A stretch of 64,000 nt of DNA, from positions 62,001 to 126,000 of the forward strand of contig CAMYLU010000001.1 in assembly GCA_947259485.1 (NCBI GenBank), in the 5' to 3' direction. The DNA comes from an uncultured Gammaproteobacteria bacterium (GTDB lineage: Bacteria > Pseudomonadota > Gammaproteobacteria > GCA-001735895). The notes beneath the pieces are model-generated. The model saw only the letters and a list, made by a program, of their open reading frames with translations, did not search any database and was not told the origin of the DNA. The stretch's first letter is position 1, and the number at the start of each line of letters is the position of its first letter. The position numbers were made by a program, and so were the translations under genes. Positions 9,851 to 17,359 of this stretch are shown in pieces.

Positions 9851-10600
9851 TCACGCACTATTCAAATCACTCAGCGGACTGCGCACCCCGCGCGCACCAC
9901 GCTTCAGCACGTGCGTGTGAATTTCGGTGGTTTTGACATCCTGGTGACCGAGCTGCTCCTGCACGGTGCGAATATCAGCACCGAATTCAAGCAAGTGCGT
10001 GGCGAAGGAATGGCGCGGCCAGCATCCACACGCCAGCGAACTGTTCATTCAGGCCGTCCTCCCTGAGATGCAACCTAACTCGCTCCACCTGATTTTTTAA
10101 TCGGGGCAATAATTCCGGGGCAAGCGTGGTCAAGCGATGCCGGTAACCTTTGCCATTCCAGACCTGGATTTGCAAATGATCGAAGTCGATATCTTTAACG
10201 CGCAAACGTGCGACCTCGATACGTCGCAAACCTGAACCATACAGTAACGAAGTTATCAGAAAAGGTACTCCATTTAATTGCGTCCACAACTTCGCCACAT
10301 CGGTCCGGGACAACACCACCGGTAGTTTTGGTGGTACCTTAGAGCGCCTGTAACTGTGAACATCGCCCAGCGGTGTCTCCAGGAAACGGTTGTATAAAAA
10401 CGCCAACGCATTCAGCGCAAGCTTCTGAATCGCCGCCGAAACGTTTCGCTCAACCGTCAAAAAAGTCAATAACTGCTCGACCACCCAATTCACCCGGATG
10501 TCGCTTACCATGAAAGTGGATGTAGTACTTGATCCAGTACAAATAAGATTCTATGGTACGTGGGCTTTAGTGGGTGATGGATTCAATAAAAGGAGCGGTG
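9851..10600 (-). pseudogene. intI: Broken integron integrase (intI remnant)
   Basis: Remains of an IntI-family tyrosine recombinase reading away from the cassette array, the classic integron orientation. Frame 1 (10600 to about 10485) reads PFIESITH, an in-frame stop, then TIESYLYWIKYYIHFHGKRH. Frame 2 (to about 10030) reads KLPVVLSRTDV, then LLYGSGLRRIEVARLRVKDI (catalytic Arg region) and up to AGVW. Frame 3 (10048 to 9851) reads [20 protein letters not shown], then [16 protein letters not shown] and GVRSPL. Between AGVW and RHSF roughly 60-70 residues normally present in IntI are gone, including the integron-specific extra helix; the catalytic Tyr position reads His (EIHTH). Two frame changes, a stop, an internal deletion and the lost Tyr leave it inactive. 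Confidence 0.9.
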
Positions 10601-10625
10601 GTTTTGCCCTGATTGCGGGAGTTCG

Positions 10626-10907
10626 TTGCATTGTCGATATCTCGTGAATCTAGGTGATGATGATATTGCTGGAAATCCGGATCACATCATTATGTCTGTC
10701 GGAACTCTCGGCAAACCTGAGGTAGTGGAGATGGAGTACCACTACGGTGTCGAAAGTCAGGCCCCATGGGTTCACTTCGATGATAATTTACCGCGTACAC
10801 GCAGCGACGAAGATCCAGGCCTGATTAACGCATTGTCGTTAGCAAAAAAAAGGGGGCCTAAATATTCAATCATCGGATTGCATCTTGTGGCAAAACAACC
10901 AATTTGA
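10626..10907 (+). pseudogene. C-terminal fragment of a GFA-family protein (truncated first cassette)
   Basis: An open frame from a TTG at 10626 with no ribosome site. It encodes only the C-terminal half of a GFA-like protein: NPDHIIMSVGTLGKPEV and APWVHFDDNLPR match the family's end, while the N-terminal zinc cysteines (CxCG, CxxC) are absent. It abuts the 5' end of the broken intI, so the region that should hold attI and the cassette start has probably been deleted. The first attC follows 17 bp after its stop. Confidence 0.6.
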
Positions 10908-10923
10908 CATTTGATCACGTGCC

Positions 10924-10996
10924 ACATAACAAGCGCATGCAGTCCGACCTCCAAAGGGCTACGCCTTTTGTCGACGGCTGATGCGGAACGTTGGGT
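10924..10996 (+). other. attC recombination site 1
   Basis: R'' ACATAAC, then AAGCGCATGCAGTCCGACC, a variable loop, GGCTGATGCGG and R' GTTGGGT (10990-10996). The two halves are imperfect inverted repeats, as in integron attC sites. Full family match. Confidence 0.85.
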
Positions 10997-11018
10997 AAAA
11001 CTAAAGGAGAATATTCGA

Positions 11019-11360
11019 ATGTCTTCAGTGAAATCGAGGAAAGAAATATGGCAGGAGTGGAAAGAGTTATTAAACATAGCTCCGGCGGAACTAGAAGATT
11101 GGCTTCAAACAGAAGAGAGCAAGGCGGTGGGGGATTCAACCGATGGTGAATCAACAGGACACAAGTCAGGGCGTAAAATTTTACAAATAAAGCGAACCAA
11201 AAAAGAGGATCTGACTGACGATCAATGGACCCACATGGCCAAAGTAGTTGGATACATTAAGAGACATCGTGCGCAAGATGGCCCACGAGATGACGTAGAA
11301 AATAGTTCTTGGCGATACTCCTTGATGAACTGGGGGCATGACCCATTAAAAGAAGACTGA
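11019..11360 (+). CDS. DUF3140 domain protein (cassette gene)
   Basis: 113 residues from the ATG at 11019, which has the Shine-Dalgarno AAAGGAGA 8 bp upstream; a longer frame from 10911 would read through the attC and is rejected. The product is basic and polar, with EWKELLNIAPAELEDWLQTE near the N-terminus and RYSLMNWGHDP at the end, the DUF3140 pattern. The family is described as putatively DNA-binding, without proof. Single-gene cassette. Confidence 0.8.
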   Translation: MSSVKSRKEIWQEWKELLNIAPAELEDWLQTEESKAVGDSTDGESTGHKSGRKILQIKRTKKEDLTDDQWTHMAKVVGYIKRHRAQDGPRDDVENSSWRYSLMNWGHDPLKED

Positions 11361-11497
11361 ATCAGATAAAGTAACAGTTATTTTTCCGAAGAGCGAAGCC
11401 ATGAGTAAAGCATATCAAACGAACACCAACAATACTTCACGAATTGAAACCTATAGGTCCCGTGAAATTTTATGTTGAGTTTTATGAGTAAAGAGCC

Positions 11498-11572
11498 CTC
11501 TAACAAGCGCATGAAGACTGGCCTCACCAAGTGCTACGCGCTTGCTTCGGCCGCTGATACGAGGCGTTATGC
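11498..11572 (+). other. attC recombination site 2
   Basis: R'' CTCTAAC, AAGCGCATGAAGACTGGCC, loop, GGCCGCTGATACGAGGC, R' GTTATGC (11566-11572). About 137 bp of noncoding sequence lies between the DUF3140 stop and this site. Confidence 0.85.
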
Positions 11573-11634
11573 GGCAGGTACAAACGCTGGCTGTACTCGG
11601 AAGATTCGATCCTAAAATAGTAGGCCGCGAAATA

Positions 11635-12699
11635 TTACAACGTATCAAAAACAATAATTAGTTCTCCAGAATCAACACCCAAATCAACCGTTCGTTTAAC
11701 CGTCTGTTTGAAAGTTTTGTCCCTCCAGGCTGTAACGACTAGCTCGTGATTTCCGGGCCCCAAACCGGTAAATTTAAATTCCCCACTGGCATTCGCACTG
11801 ACTTTGCGTGTCGAACGGGTTCTTACGCCTTTTTCATGTAACGCCCAATTCAGGTAAACCTCAGCACCGTCAAAGGTCTGACCGGATTCATCATAAATAC
11901 TGCCCCTGAGATTGTACGGGCCGAGATCAATGGTCAGGATTACCGGCATAGCAGTATCAGGGTCAAATTCTAGTCCGGATGCTCTTACTATTTGTGGTCC
12001 TTTGATCGTCACCTTGAATTTTCCTCTCGGAAATTCAGATACGGTAAAAGTGCCATTCGCATCAGTTAGGACCCTGGTAGTCGAGTATTCTTTTTCGACG
12101 GTCGTCACAGATAGCTCAAGATTGGTGACTGGCCGATCATACGGATCTACAATTCGGCCAATTAGTATGCCAACAGGAATGGGTTCCAGAATAATGTTAT
12201 GTATTTCCTGATCCGACCTCAATTTAATCTGGGACTTGGTGTAACTATCAAACATTCCCCGTGGAGAAACTTTTAATACATAATCCCAACCCGGCTTGAT
12301 ATCGACAAATTTATAATCGCCAGAATTACCGGTAACTATCGAGTAACGTGCTTTCTGTGAGGGTGAGTACAATATTACTGTTTCACCGGCAATATATTCT
12401 CCAAAATCAGTCCCTACCCACCCAGACAAGGAGATGTTATTGGTTGCGGGAGATATATCCTGCAAATTCCCAGTTGTCGCTTGAACTTCAACCGTCGACC
12501 GCACTTCTTGATTGCCATTACCAGGAGAAACATTTGGACTACTGACCTGATCTTCAATACCGTTCTCGAACCCAGTAACTTTAGAGGACGACTGATGTTG
12601 CAGAGGATACAAATCGACTAAAGGAAGGCTGTAAAGCGCCATCACAATCGCCACCAGACCAATTGACGAAACTAGTAACAGTTTTCGATAGTCCGCCAT
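11635..12699 (-). CDS. Membrane-anchored carboxypeptidase-regulatory-like (Ig-fold) protein, inverted cassette gene
   Basis: 354 residues on the strand opposite to every other cassette gene. An N-terminal signal anchor (about residues 7-27, LLLVSSIGLVAIVMALYSL) precedes a low-complexity linker and three to four repeats of the carboxypeptidase-regulatory/CNA-B-like beta-sandwich: GWVGTDFGEYIAGETV, GRIVDPYDRPVTNLEL with TDANGTFTVSEFPRGKF, and GSIYDESGQTFDGAEV with SANASGEFKFTGLGPG. Predicted periplasmic or surface structural protein; function unknown. attC sites 2 and 3 flank it. Because it cannot be read from an upstream integron promoter it probably has its own. Confidence 0.75.
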   Translation of the reverse strand: MADYRKLLLVSSIGLVAIVMALYSLPLVDLYPLQHQSSSKVTGFENGIEDQVSSPNVSPGNGNQEVRSTVEVQATTGNLQDISPATNNISLSGWVGTDFGEYIAGETVILYSPSQKARYSIVTGNSGDYKFVDIKPGWDYVLKVSPRGMFDSYTKSQIKLRSDQEIHNIILEPIPVGILIGRIVDPYDRPVTNLELSVTTVEKEYSTTRVLTDANGTFTVSEFPRGKFKVTIKGPQIVRASGLEFDPDTAMPVILTIDLGPYNLRGSIYDESGQTFDGAEVYLNWALHEKGVRTRSTRKVSANASGEFKFTGLGPGNHELVVTAWRDKTFKQTVKRTVDLGVDSGELIIVFDTL

Positions 12700-12720
12700 T
12701 GGGACATTGTACCGGAGTAT

Positions 12721-12750
12721 TTTATAATGGCCGCGTATTTTTCAGACCAA
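12721..12750 (-). promoter_or_regulatory. Candidate promoter of the inverted cassette gene
   Basis: On the minus strand TTGGTC (plus 12745-12750) and TATAAA (plus 12721-12726) are 18 bp apart and lie about 20-50 bp upstream of the start at 12699. Position and spacing fit sigma-70, but the -35 match is only fair. Confidence 0.3.
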
Positions 12751-12847
12751 CACCGTTTTATGGAGCAGGGATCAAGAGCATCAGTGTTCACCCAAATGAC
12801 TCTCTCAAGTAAAAGGCATCTGCAATGTTAAAATGTGAGTATATGCC

Positions 12848-12908
12848 GCATAACAAGCGCATGCAGCCGGCTACGCCTTTGGCTTGCCGCTGATGCGGGG
12901 CGTTAGCG
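12848..12908 (+). other. attC recombination site 3
   Basis: R'' GCATAAC, AAGCGCATGCAGCCGG, short loop, TTGCCGCTGATGCGGGGC, R' GTTAGCG (12902-12908). Compact, well-preserved site. Confidence 0.85.
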
Positions 12909-12921
12909 AGCAAGACAATCC

Positions 12922-13320
12922 ATGACTGGTGAGAAAGGATTAGATAAGTTACTCGCATCCATGTCCCCGGAATTAATGGATGGAGAGTATGTGTTTTGCA
13001 CATTCCAGAATGCTCAATACGGAGATTATTCGGATTTAGAACCAATAGCTGCAATTAGTGAATTAGAGGGACTCACTTTGATCATCCCAAAATCTAAAGC
13101 TGATGAGAAAAGCTTTAGTTATGAGTCAGTCTTTAAAGGCATCACATTAAGTATTCACTCTAGCCTTGATGCAGTGGGGCTGACAGCGGCGTTCTCAAGT
13201 AAACTAACTGAGCGTGGAATCAGTGCAAACGTAATTGCAGGTTATTACCATGATCACATATTTGTTCAGCGAGAACTTGCAAAGAGAGCCATTGAGGCAC
13301 TCAATGAACTTGCTCGCTAA
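12922..13320 (+). CDS. ACT-domain protein of the DUF2241 type (cassette gene)
   Basis: 132 residues from the ATG at 12922. It begins GLDKLLASMSPELMDGEYVFCTF, the DUF2241 signature, and the second half has an ACT-like layout (SIHSSLDAVGLTAAFSSKL, SANVIAGYYHDHIFV). ACT domains usually bind amino acids or other small ligands; this stand-alone protein has no known role. Its stop codon TAA (13318-13320) lies inside the R'' of the next attC, so cassette end and gene end coincide. Confidence 0.8.
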   Translation: MTGEKGLDKLLASMSPELMDGEYVFCTFQNAQYGDYSDLEPIAAISELEGLTLIIPKSKADEKSFSYESVFKGITLSIHSSLDAVGLTAAFSSKLTERGISANVIAGYYHDHIFVQRELAKRAIEALNELAR

Positions 13321-13389
13321 TAAGCGCATGCAGTCCGACCAAACCAGTCGCTAGGCGTCTAGTTTGGCCGCTGATGCGAGGCGTTAGGC
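13315..13389 (+). other. attC recombination site 4
   Basis: R'' CGCTAAT (last base changed from C), AAGCGCATGCAGTCCGACC, loop, GGCCGCTGATGCGAGGC, R' GTTAGGC (13383-13389). Contains the stop codon of the preceding gene. Confidence 0.8.
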
Positions 13390-13411
13390 GATTGGAAAAT
13401 ACCGAGTCGGA

Positions 13412-13858
13412 ATGAATCCAGTTTGGAGAATAAGAGAAGCAATGCCAGGAGACTCCGATGGCCTCAAAAACTGTATGGAGTCAGCCTATGCTACTTATCA
13501 GGAACGAATGGGTGGAAAACGACTGCCACCTATGGACGTCGATTACTCGTCAGAAATACAAAACTATCCCACTTGGGTAGTGGAGTCGAACGGAAGTATT
13601 CTTGGCGGATTAATCATGGTATTCGAAAAAGATGGAGCCTCAATTGCAAATATAGCTGTTGATCCCAAATGTCAGGGACAAGGAATTGGAAGTGCGCTCA
13701 TGAGTTTTGCGGAATCAAAAGCAAGGGAAAATAACTTCTCCGAATTACATCTAGCCACCCATGTGTTACTTAGTAAAAATATTTCCTTCTATCAGCATCT
13801 TGGCTGGGAGGAAACTGAGAGAGATGAAACCAGAGTTCTTATGAAGAAAGAAATATGA
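13412..13858 (+). CDS. GNAT-family N-acetyltransferase (cassette gene)
   Basis: 148 residues from the ATG at 13412. GNAT fold with the acetyl-CoA pyrophosphate-binding motif near residues 85-100 (VDPKCQGQGIGSALM) and the late beta-alpha unit FYQHLGWEE. Substrate unknown; small GNATs like this can act on amines, antibiotics or protein termini. It is one of three GNATs in the array, and they are not closely similar to each other by eye. Confidence 0.85.
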   Translation: MNPVWRIREAMPGDSDGLKNCMESAYATYQERMGGKRLPPMDVDYSSEIQNYPTWVVESNGSILGGLIMVFEKDGASIANIAVDPKCQGQGIGSALMSFAESKARENNFSELHLATHVLLSKNISFYQHLGWEETERDETRVLMKKEI

Positions 13859-13886
13859 ATCGCAAAAGATCAATTCTCCATGAATC

Positions 13887-13940
13887 GCCTAACAAGCGCA
13901 TGCTGTCGGACTTGCAAACCGCTGATGCGGAGCGCTATGC
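13887..13940 (+). other. attC recombination site 5 (short, altered core)
   Basis: R'' GCCTAAC, AAGCGCATGCTGTCGGAC, minimal loop, CCGCTGATGCGGAGC, R' GCTATGC (13934-13940) in place of GTTATGC. The second base of the cleavage core is changed, so activity is doubtful. Confidence 0.75.
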
Positions 13941-13980
13941 GATTATCCAACTTGGCAGCATTGAGAAATGTTGAAATCGA

Positions 13981-14595
13981 ATGGCTAAACTTACACTGAA
14001 TTCATTTCTTACACTTGATGGCGTTATGCAAGCCCCAGGAGGGCCTAACGAAGATCCAAGCGGAAACTTTCAGCATGGCGGTTGGGTAGTCCCCCATTTT
14101 GATCCAGACATGGGAGCAATCATGTTAGATATATTCTCCAGGGCGAGTGCATTTTTATTAGGGCGTGGCACTTATGATATTTTTTCGGCTCACTGGCCAA
14201 AGATCACCGACCCCAGCAATATTGTTGCATCAAAACTCAACTCGCTACCCAAGTTTGTTGTATCGAGCACGCAAAGCAGCTTTGCCTGGAATAATACGAA
14301 TCACGTTGTCGAAGTACCAGGAGATATTGAATCTATCAAAAACCAGTTTGAAGGTGAGCTACAGGTACATGGTAGTTATGTGCTGGCGCAAACACTAATA
14401 GAGCATAATTTGATCGACGAGTATCGACTTTTTATTATTCCAGTTGCCCTGGGGACTGGAAAGCGGCTGTTTAATTCTTTCTCGACACCCGTAGGATTTG
14501 AGTTGATGGGCGCCAGGAGCATGCGCACAGGAGTTACATACAATGTCTATCGACCAACACAGAATTTTCAAACAGGATCATTCGAAATTGAGTAG
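13981..14595 (+). CDS. RibD C-terminal/dihydrofolate-reductase-like protein (cassette gene)
   Basis: 204 residues from the ATG at 13981. Matches the stand-alone RibD_C family: N-terminal LTLNSFLTLDGVMQAPGG, LLGRGTYDIFSAHWP, KFVVSS, ELQVHGSYVLAQTLIEHNLIDEYRLFIIPVALGTGKRLF. The fold resembles DHFR and binds NADPH. Some cassette members of the wider family give trimethoprim resistance, but this protein is longer and closer to YwjB/YyaP-type reductases, so resistance is not claimed. Substrate unknown. Confidence 0.8.
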   Translation: MAKLTLNSFLTLDGVMQAPGGPNEDPSGNFQHGGWVVPHFDPDMGAIMLDIFSRASAFLLGRGTYDIFSAHWPKITDPSNIVASKLNSLPKFVVSSTQSSFAWNNTNHVVEVPGDIESIKNQFEGELQVHGSYVLAQTLIEHNLIDEYRLFIIPVALGTGKRLFNSFSTPVGFELMGARSMRTGVTYNVYRPTQNFQTGSFEIE

Positions 14596-14600
14596 ACATC

Positions 14601-14672
14601 GTATAACAAGTGCAAGCAGTCGGACATCCAAAGGCTACGCCTTTTGTTTGCCGCTGATGCGGAGCGTTACAG
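14601..14672 (+). other. attC recombination site 6
   Basis: R'' GTATAAC, AAGTGCAAGCAGTCGGAC, loop, TTGCCGCTGATGCGGAGC, R' GTTACAG (14666-14672). Confidence 0.85.
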
Positions 14673-14711
14673 GACATCTTCAACTTATTCTCGAACATCT
14701 AGAATTGTAGA

Positions 14712-15137
14712 GTGGCCGAGCTAAAGACCAAGAAAACTAGAGCAAGCGTCACGGCGTTTCTGGAATCCGTCGAGAATGAGCAGCGACGTGAAGACGCCTT
14801 TGAGCTGTTAGAAATATTCAAACAAACCACAAAAATGGCGCCGGCTTTATGGGGAAATAGTATCGTGGGTTTTGGCGAATATCACTATAAATCCGAGCGA
14901 AGTAGCCAAGAGGGAGATTGGCCTCTTACGGGTTTTTCTCCGCGAAAACGTAATATGACGGTTTATATAATGCCGGGCTTCACTAACTACCAGGAATTAC
15001 TGAGCAAGCTTGGTCAGCATAAAACCAGTGTTTCGTGCATTTACTTCAATAAAATAGAAAACATAGATGTGAAGGTATTGAAACAAATCATACGAAGGTC
15101 TGTTGTCGATATGAAAAAATTATACACATGGAAATAG
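14712..15137 (+). CDS. DUF1801 (YdhG-like) protein (cassette gene)
   Basis: 141 residues from a GTG at 14712. DUF1801 signs are FLESVENEQRREDAFELLEIF near residue 20, MAPALWGNSIVGFGEYHY and DWPLTGFSPRKRNMTVYIM. The family has an alpha+beta fold and no assigned reaction. It is common in integron cassettes and environmental genomes. Confidence 0.8.
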   Translation: MAELKTKKTRASVTAFLESVENEQRREDAFELLEIFKQTTKMAPALWGNSIVGFGEYHYKSERSSQEGDWPLTGFSPRKRNMTVYIMPGFTNYQELLSKLGQHKTSVSCIYFNKIENIDVKVLKQIIRRSVVDMKKLYTWK

Positions 15138-15172
15138 CGAAGCTATTAAATGAAGTGCAATGGTATGCTGCC

Positions 15173-15232
15173 CCATAACAAGCGGTTGCAGTCAGACTTG
15201 CAAACCGCTACGCACTTTGCGAGGTGTTATGC
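15173..15232 (+). other. attC recombination site 7 (degenerate right arm)
   Basis: R'' CCATAAC, AAGCGGTTGCAGTCAGAC, then CTACGCACTTTGCGAGGT and R' GTTATGC (15226-15232). The usual GCTGATGC element of the right arm is missing, which shortens the stem. Confidence 0.75.
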
Positions 15233-15256
15233 GATTTTCTCAGACCTAACAGATAG

Positions 15257-15550
15257 ATGAAGCATTTGTGCCCACATTGTCATGATGAATGCATGTCTAC
15301 GATGCAAAAGTTATTCATGGGTTCGGCATCTTCAAGACCATGCAAGAGCTGTGGAAGAGAAGTTACCATTCCGAGGAAGTACTACGTTTTGATGATAGTC
15401 GCTTTGGGATTACTTTTTCTCGGTTCAAAGATGGTGAAACTGGAGACGATACAAATTTTGATTATAGGACTAGTAATAGCAATTGTATTTTCGCTGATAC
15501 AGATTTATATCGTTCCAATTTCAAAGAACAAATCCGCCCAACTAAGATGA
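15257..15550 (+). CDS. Small zinc-ribbon membrane protein (cassette gene)
   Basis: 97 residues from the ATG at 15257. An N-terminal ribbon with CPHC and CKSC pairs (residues 5-8 and 29-32) is followed by two membrane segments (about 43-57 and 64-88). The architecture is a cytoplasmic zinc ribbon joined to a membrane hairpin. Function unknown. A second small membrane-protein gene lies 45 bp downstream in the same cassette. Confidence 0.65.
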   Translation: MKHLCPHCHDECMSTMQKLFMGSASSRPCKSCGREVTIPRKYYVLMIVALGLLFLGSKMVKLETIQILIIGLVIAIVFSLIQIYIVPISKNKSAQLR

Positions 15551-15595
15551 TCAATATTGTATCGAATTGTGTAACCACGATTAAGCGGAGAAATT

Positions 15596-15805
15596 ATGGA
15601 CATATATGAAAAGTGGGGATACTCGTTACTATCGATTATTGCGGCAATTTACTTGATTGCTATGTTTGTAGGAATGATAGCGGCCTTTCTGTATGGCCTT
15701 CTAGGTCTTCTCCTAATGGCAGGCATTGGGGTTTTACTGGTTAAGGTAGTAAAAGAGCGCAAGCAGCCGGACATGCAAAAGGCTACGTCCTTTATCTGCC
15801 GCTGA
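15596..15805 (+). CDS. Small membrane protein whose C-terminus is encoded by attC
   Basis: 69 residues from the ATG at 15596. Two adjoining hydrophobic stretches (about 11-30 and 31-50) make a helical hairpin. The last 15-20 residues (ERKQPDMQKATSFICR) are translated from attC site 8 and are therefore not native protein sequence. Function unknown. It may be a real small protein extended through the site because the R'' no longer supplies a stop codon. Confidence 0.5.
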   Translation: MDIYEKWGYSLLSIIAAIYLIAMFVGMIAAFLYGLLGLLLMAGIGVLLVKVVKERKQPDMQKATSFICR

Positions 15806-15820
15806 TGTGAGACGTTATGA
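15747..15820 (+). other. attC recombination site 8 (altered R'')
   Basis: Left side reads TAGTAAA then AGAGCGCAAGCAGCCGGAC, where the R'' TAAC is lost. The right side TGCCGCTGATGTGAGAC with R' GTTATGA (15814-15820) is good. Confidence 0.7.
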
Positions 15821-15847
15821 AAATTTCAAAACTTATAGAGACGGATC

Positions 15848-16201
15848 ATGGAATACGTGGAAGGTTTAGTCGCAGCAGTTCCCACTAAGAAAAAAGAGGA
15901 ATTCATTAAACACGCCAGAGAAGCTGCCGCTGTCTTTAAGGAGCACGGCGCAATTCGACTCGTTGAATGCTGGGGGGATGATGTACCTACCGGTGAGATT
16001 ACGTCGTTCCCGATGGCGGTAAAATGCAAGGAAGATGAGACAGTCGTGTTCTCGTGGATAGTTTGGCCATCCCGCGAAACCCGCAACACCGGTATGGAGG
16101 GAGTCATGAACGACCCTAGAATGACCAGCGAGTCTAATCCCATGCCTTTTGATGGGACCCGATTAATCCATGGCGGGTTTCAGATAATAGTTGAAGAGTA
16201 A
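15848..16201 (+). CDS. DUF1428 (YbaA-like) protein (cassette gene)
   Basis: 117 residues from the ATG at 15848. It starts MEYVEGLVAAVPTKKKEEF, and LVECWGDDVPTGEITSFPMAV, ETVVFSWIVWPSRETRN and DPRM follow; these are family hallmarks of E. coli YbaA. The fold is a dimeric alpha/beta barrel. No reaction is known. The length equals that of the family. Confidence 0.85.
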   Translation: MEYVEGLVAAVPTKKKEEFIKHAREAAAVFKEHGAIRLVECWGDDVPTGEITSFPMAVKCKEDETVVFSWIVWPSRETRNTGMEGVMNDPRMTSESNPMPFDGTRLIHGGFQIIVEE

Positions 16202-16214
16202 CGAGAAATTATTT

Positions 16215-16287
16215 TCATAGCAATCACATGCAGTCAGACTGCCAAACCGCTACGCGTTTTGTCGAGCGTTGATGCGTGGCGTAATGA
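16215..16287 (+). other. attC recombination site 9 (degenerate)
   Basis: R'' reads TCATAGC, then AATCACATGCAGTCAGAC, loop with CGCTACGCG, GCGTTGATGCGTGGC and R' GTAATGA (16281-16287). Both core sites carry substitutions. Confidence 0.65.
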
Positions 16288-16303
16288 GTAAAGAGGCAAG
16301 TAA

Positions 16304-16735
16304 ATGACAGAACCTGAAATCTGGACATTCTTCTACGGCTCATTCATCAATTTGAATGTCCTGAAAGAGCTTGACTACACCCCACGAAAATATGAGGTTG
16401 CAAGACTTTCCGGATTTGATATCACGATCCGTCCGATCGCAAACCTTATTAAGTCTGAGCAGCATACCGTCTATGGCATAGTTGCAACTGGCACCCACTC
16501 TGAACTTTCACGTCTTTACGATCACGCAGAGAACGTCTTGGGCGGACGTTATCTGCCCGAAGCTGTGTTGGTTCAGACTATGTCAGGCCATTGGATATCT
16601 GCGCTGTGCTACATTTCTCCGAAATTAAGTGGGGAAAGTGCATCAACTGATTATGTTGATCGAATTTTAAAACCAGCTAAAACACACGAGTTCCCAACTT
16701 GGTTTATCGAGAGGATAGAATCATTCAAGTCTTGA
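16304..16735 (+). CDS. Gamma-glutamylcyclotransferase-like (GGCT) fold protein (cassette gene)
   Basis: 143 residues from the ATG at 16304. It has the GGCT/AIG2 N-terminus FFYGSFINLNVL, where YGS forms the substrate loop, then VYGIVA and a Tyr/Asp-rich second half. A conserved catalytic Glu of true GGCTs would sit near the middle (SELSRLYDHAEN), but I cannot assign it firmly. Possible glutathione-related or amide-cyclising activity by family only. Confidence 0.7.
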   Translation: MTEPEIWTFFYGSFINLNVLKELDYTPRKYEVARLSGFDITIRPIANLIKSEQHTVYGIVATGTHSELSRLYDHAENVLGGRYLPEAVLVQTMSGHWISALCYISPKLSGESASTDYVDRILKPAKTHEFPTWFIERIESFKS

Positions 16736-16751
16736 TGCAGTTGTAAAATGC

Positions 16752-16812
16752 TCATAAGAAGCGCATGCAGTCGGACCTGGCAAAACTGGGCCGCTGATGC
16801 CAGGCGTTATGT
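16752..16812 (+). other. attC recombination site 10
   Basis: R'' TCATAAG (C changed to G), AAGCGCATGCAGTCGGACC, loop, GGGCCGCTGATGCCAGGC, R' GTTATGT (16806-16812). Confidence 0.8.
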
Positions 16813-16842
16813 GTTGAATTGTAATTGAATGACGGAGGGGAA

Positions 16843-17265
16843 ATGAATGAAGGAAAAGGGCACTGCCTTTGTGGTGCAGTAAGTTTCACTGTCAAAAACA
16901 TGAACTACAGCGTAGACGCATGTCATTGTGGTATGTGCAGGAGATGGGGCGGTGGACCTTTAATGTTTGTCGATTGCAGTACAGATGTTACTTTCGAAGG
17001 AATGGAAAACATTACTGTTTATGACTCTTCTGACTGGGCGGAGCGGGCGTTCTGCAAGAAATGCGGCAGCCACCTATTTTATCGACTCAAAGGCAACAAT
17101 GCTCATCAGATGCTAGTAGGTCAATTTCAAGATCAGAAGAATTTTCATTTTGACTTACAGGTATATATGGATCGAAAACCAGCTTTTTATGATTTCGGGA
17201 ATAAAACGAGAGAATTAACAGAGGCCGAAGTAATAGAAGAATTTGGCCCCGAACAGAACACATAA
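16843..17265 (+). CDS. GFA-family zinc protein (cassette gene)
   Basis: 140 residues from the ATG at 16843, chosen for the strong Shine-Dalgarno GGAGGGGA just upstream; a TTG at 16825 would be longer but unsupported. All GFA zinc ligands are present: CLCG near residue 8, CHCGMC near 30 and CKKCG near 73. In contrast to the fragment at 10.6 kb this copy is intact. Its stop codon TAA (17263-17265) lies inside the R'' of attC 11. Confidence 0.8.
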   Translation: MNEGKGHCLCGAVSFTVKNMNYSVDACHCGMCRRWGGGPLMFVDCSTDVTFEGMENITVYDSSDWAERAFCKKCGSHLFYRLKGNNAHQMLVGQFQDQKNFHFDLQVYMDRKPAFYDFGNKTRELTEAEVIEEFGPEQNT

Positions 17266-17332
17266 CAAGGCGCTGCAGACGGACAAAGTGCCCGCTACGC
17301 GTTCGCTTTGCCGCTGATGCGAGACGTTAGTC
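17260..17332 (+). other. attC recombination site 11
   Basis: R'' ACATAAC, AAGGCGCTGCAGACGGAC, loop, TTGCCGCTGATGCGAGAC, R' GTTAGTC (17326-17332). Contains the stop of the GFA gene. Confidence 0.85.
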
Positions 17333-17359
17333 GGCACAACAATATTTACTGAGAGGGAG

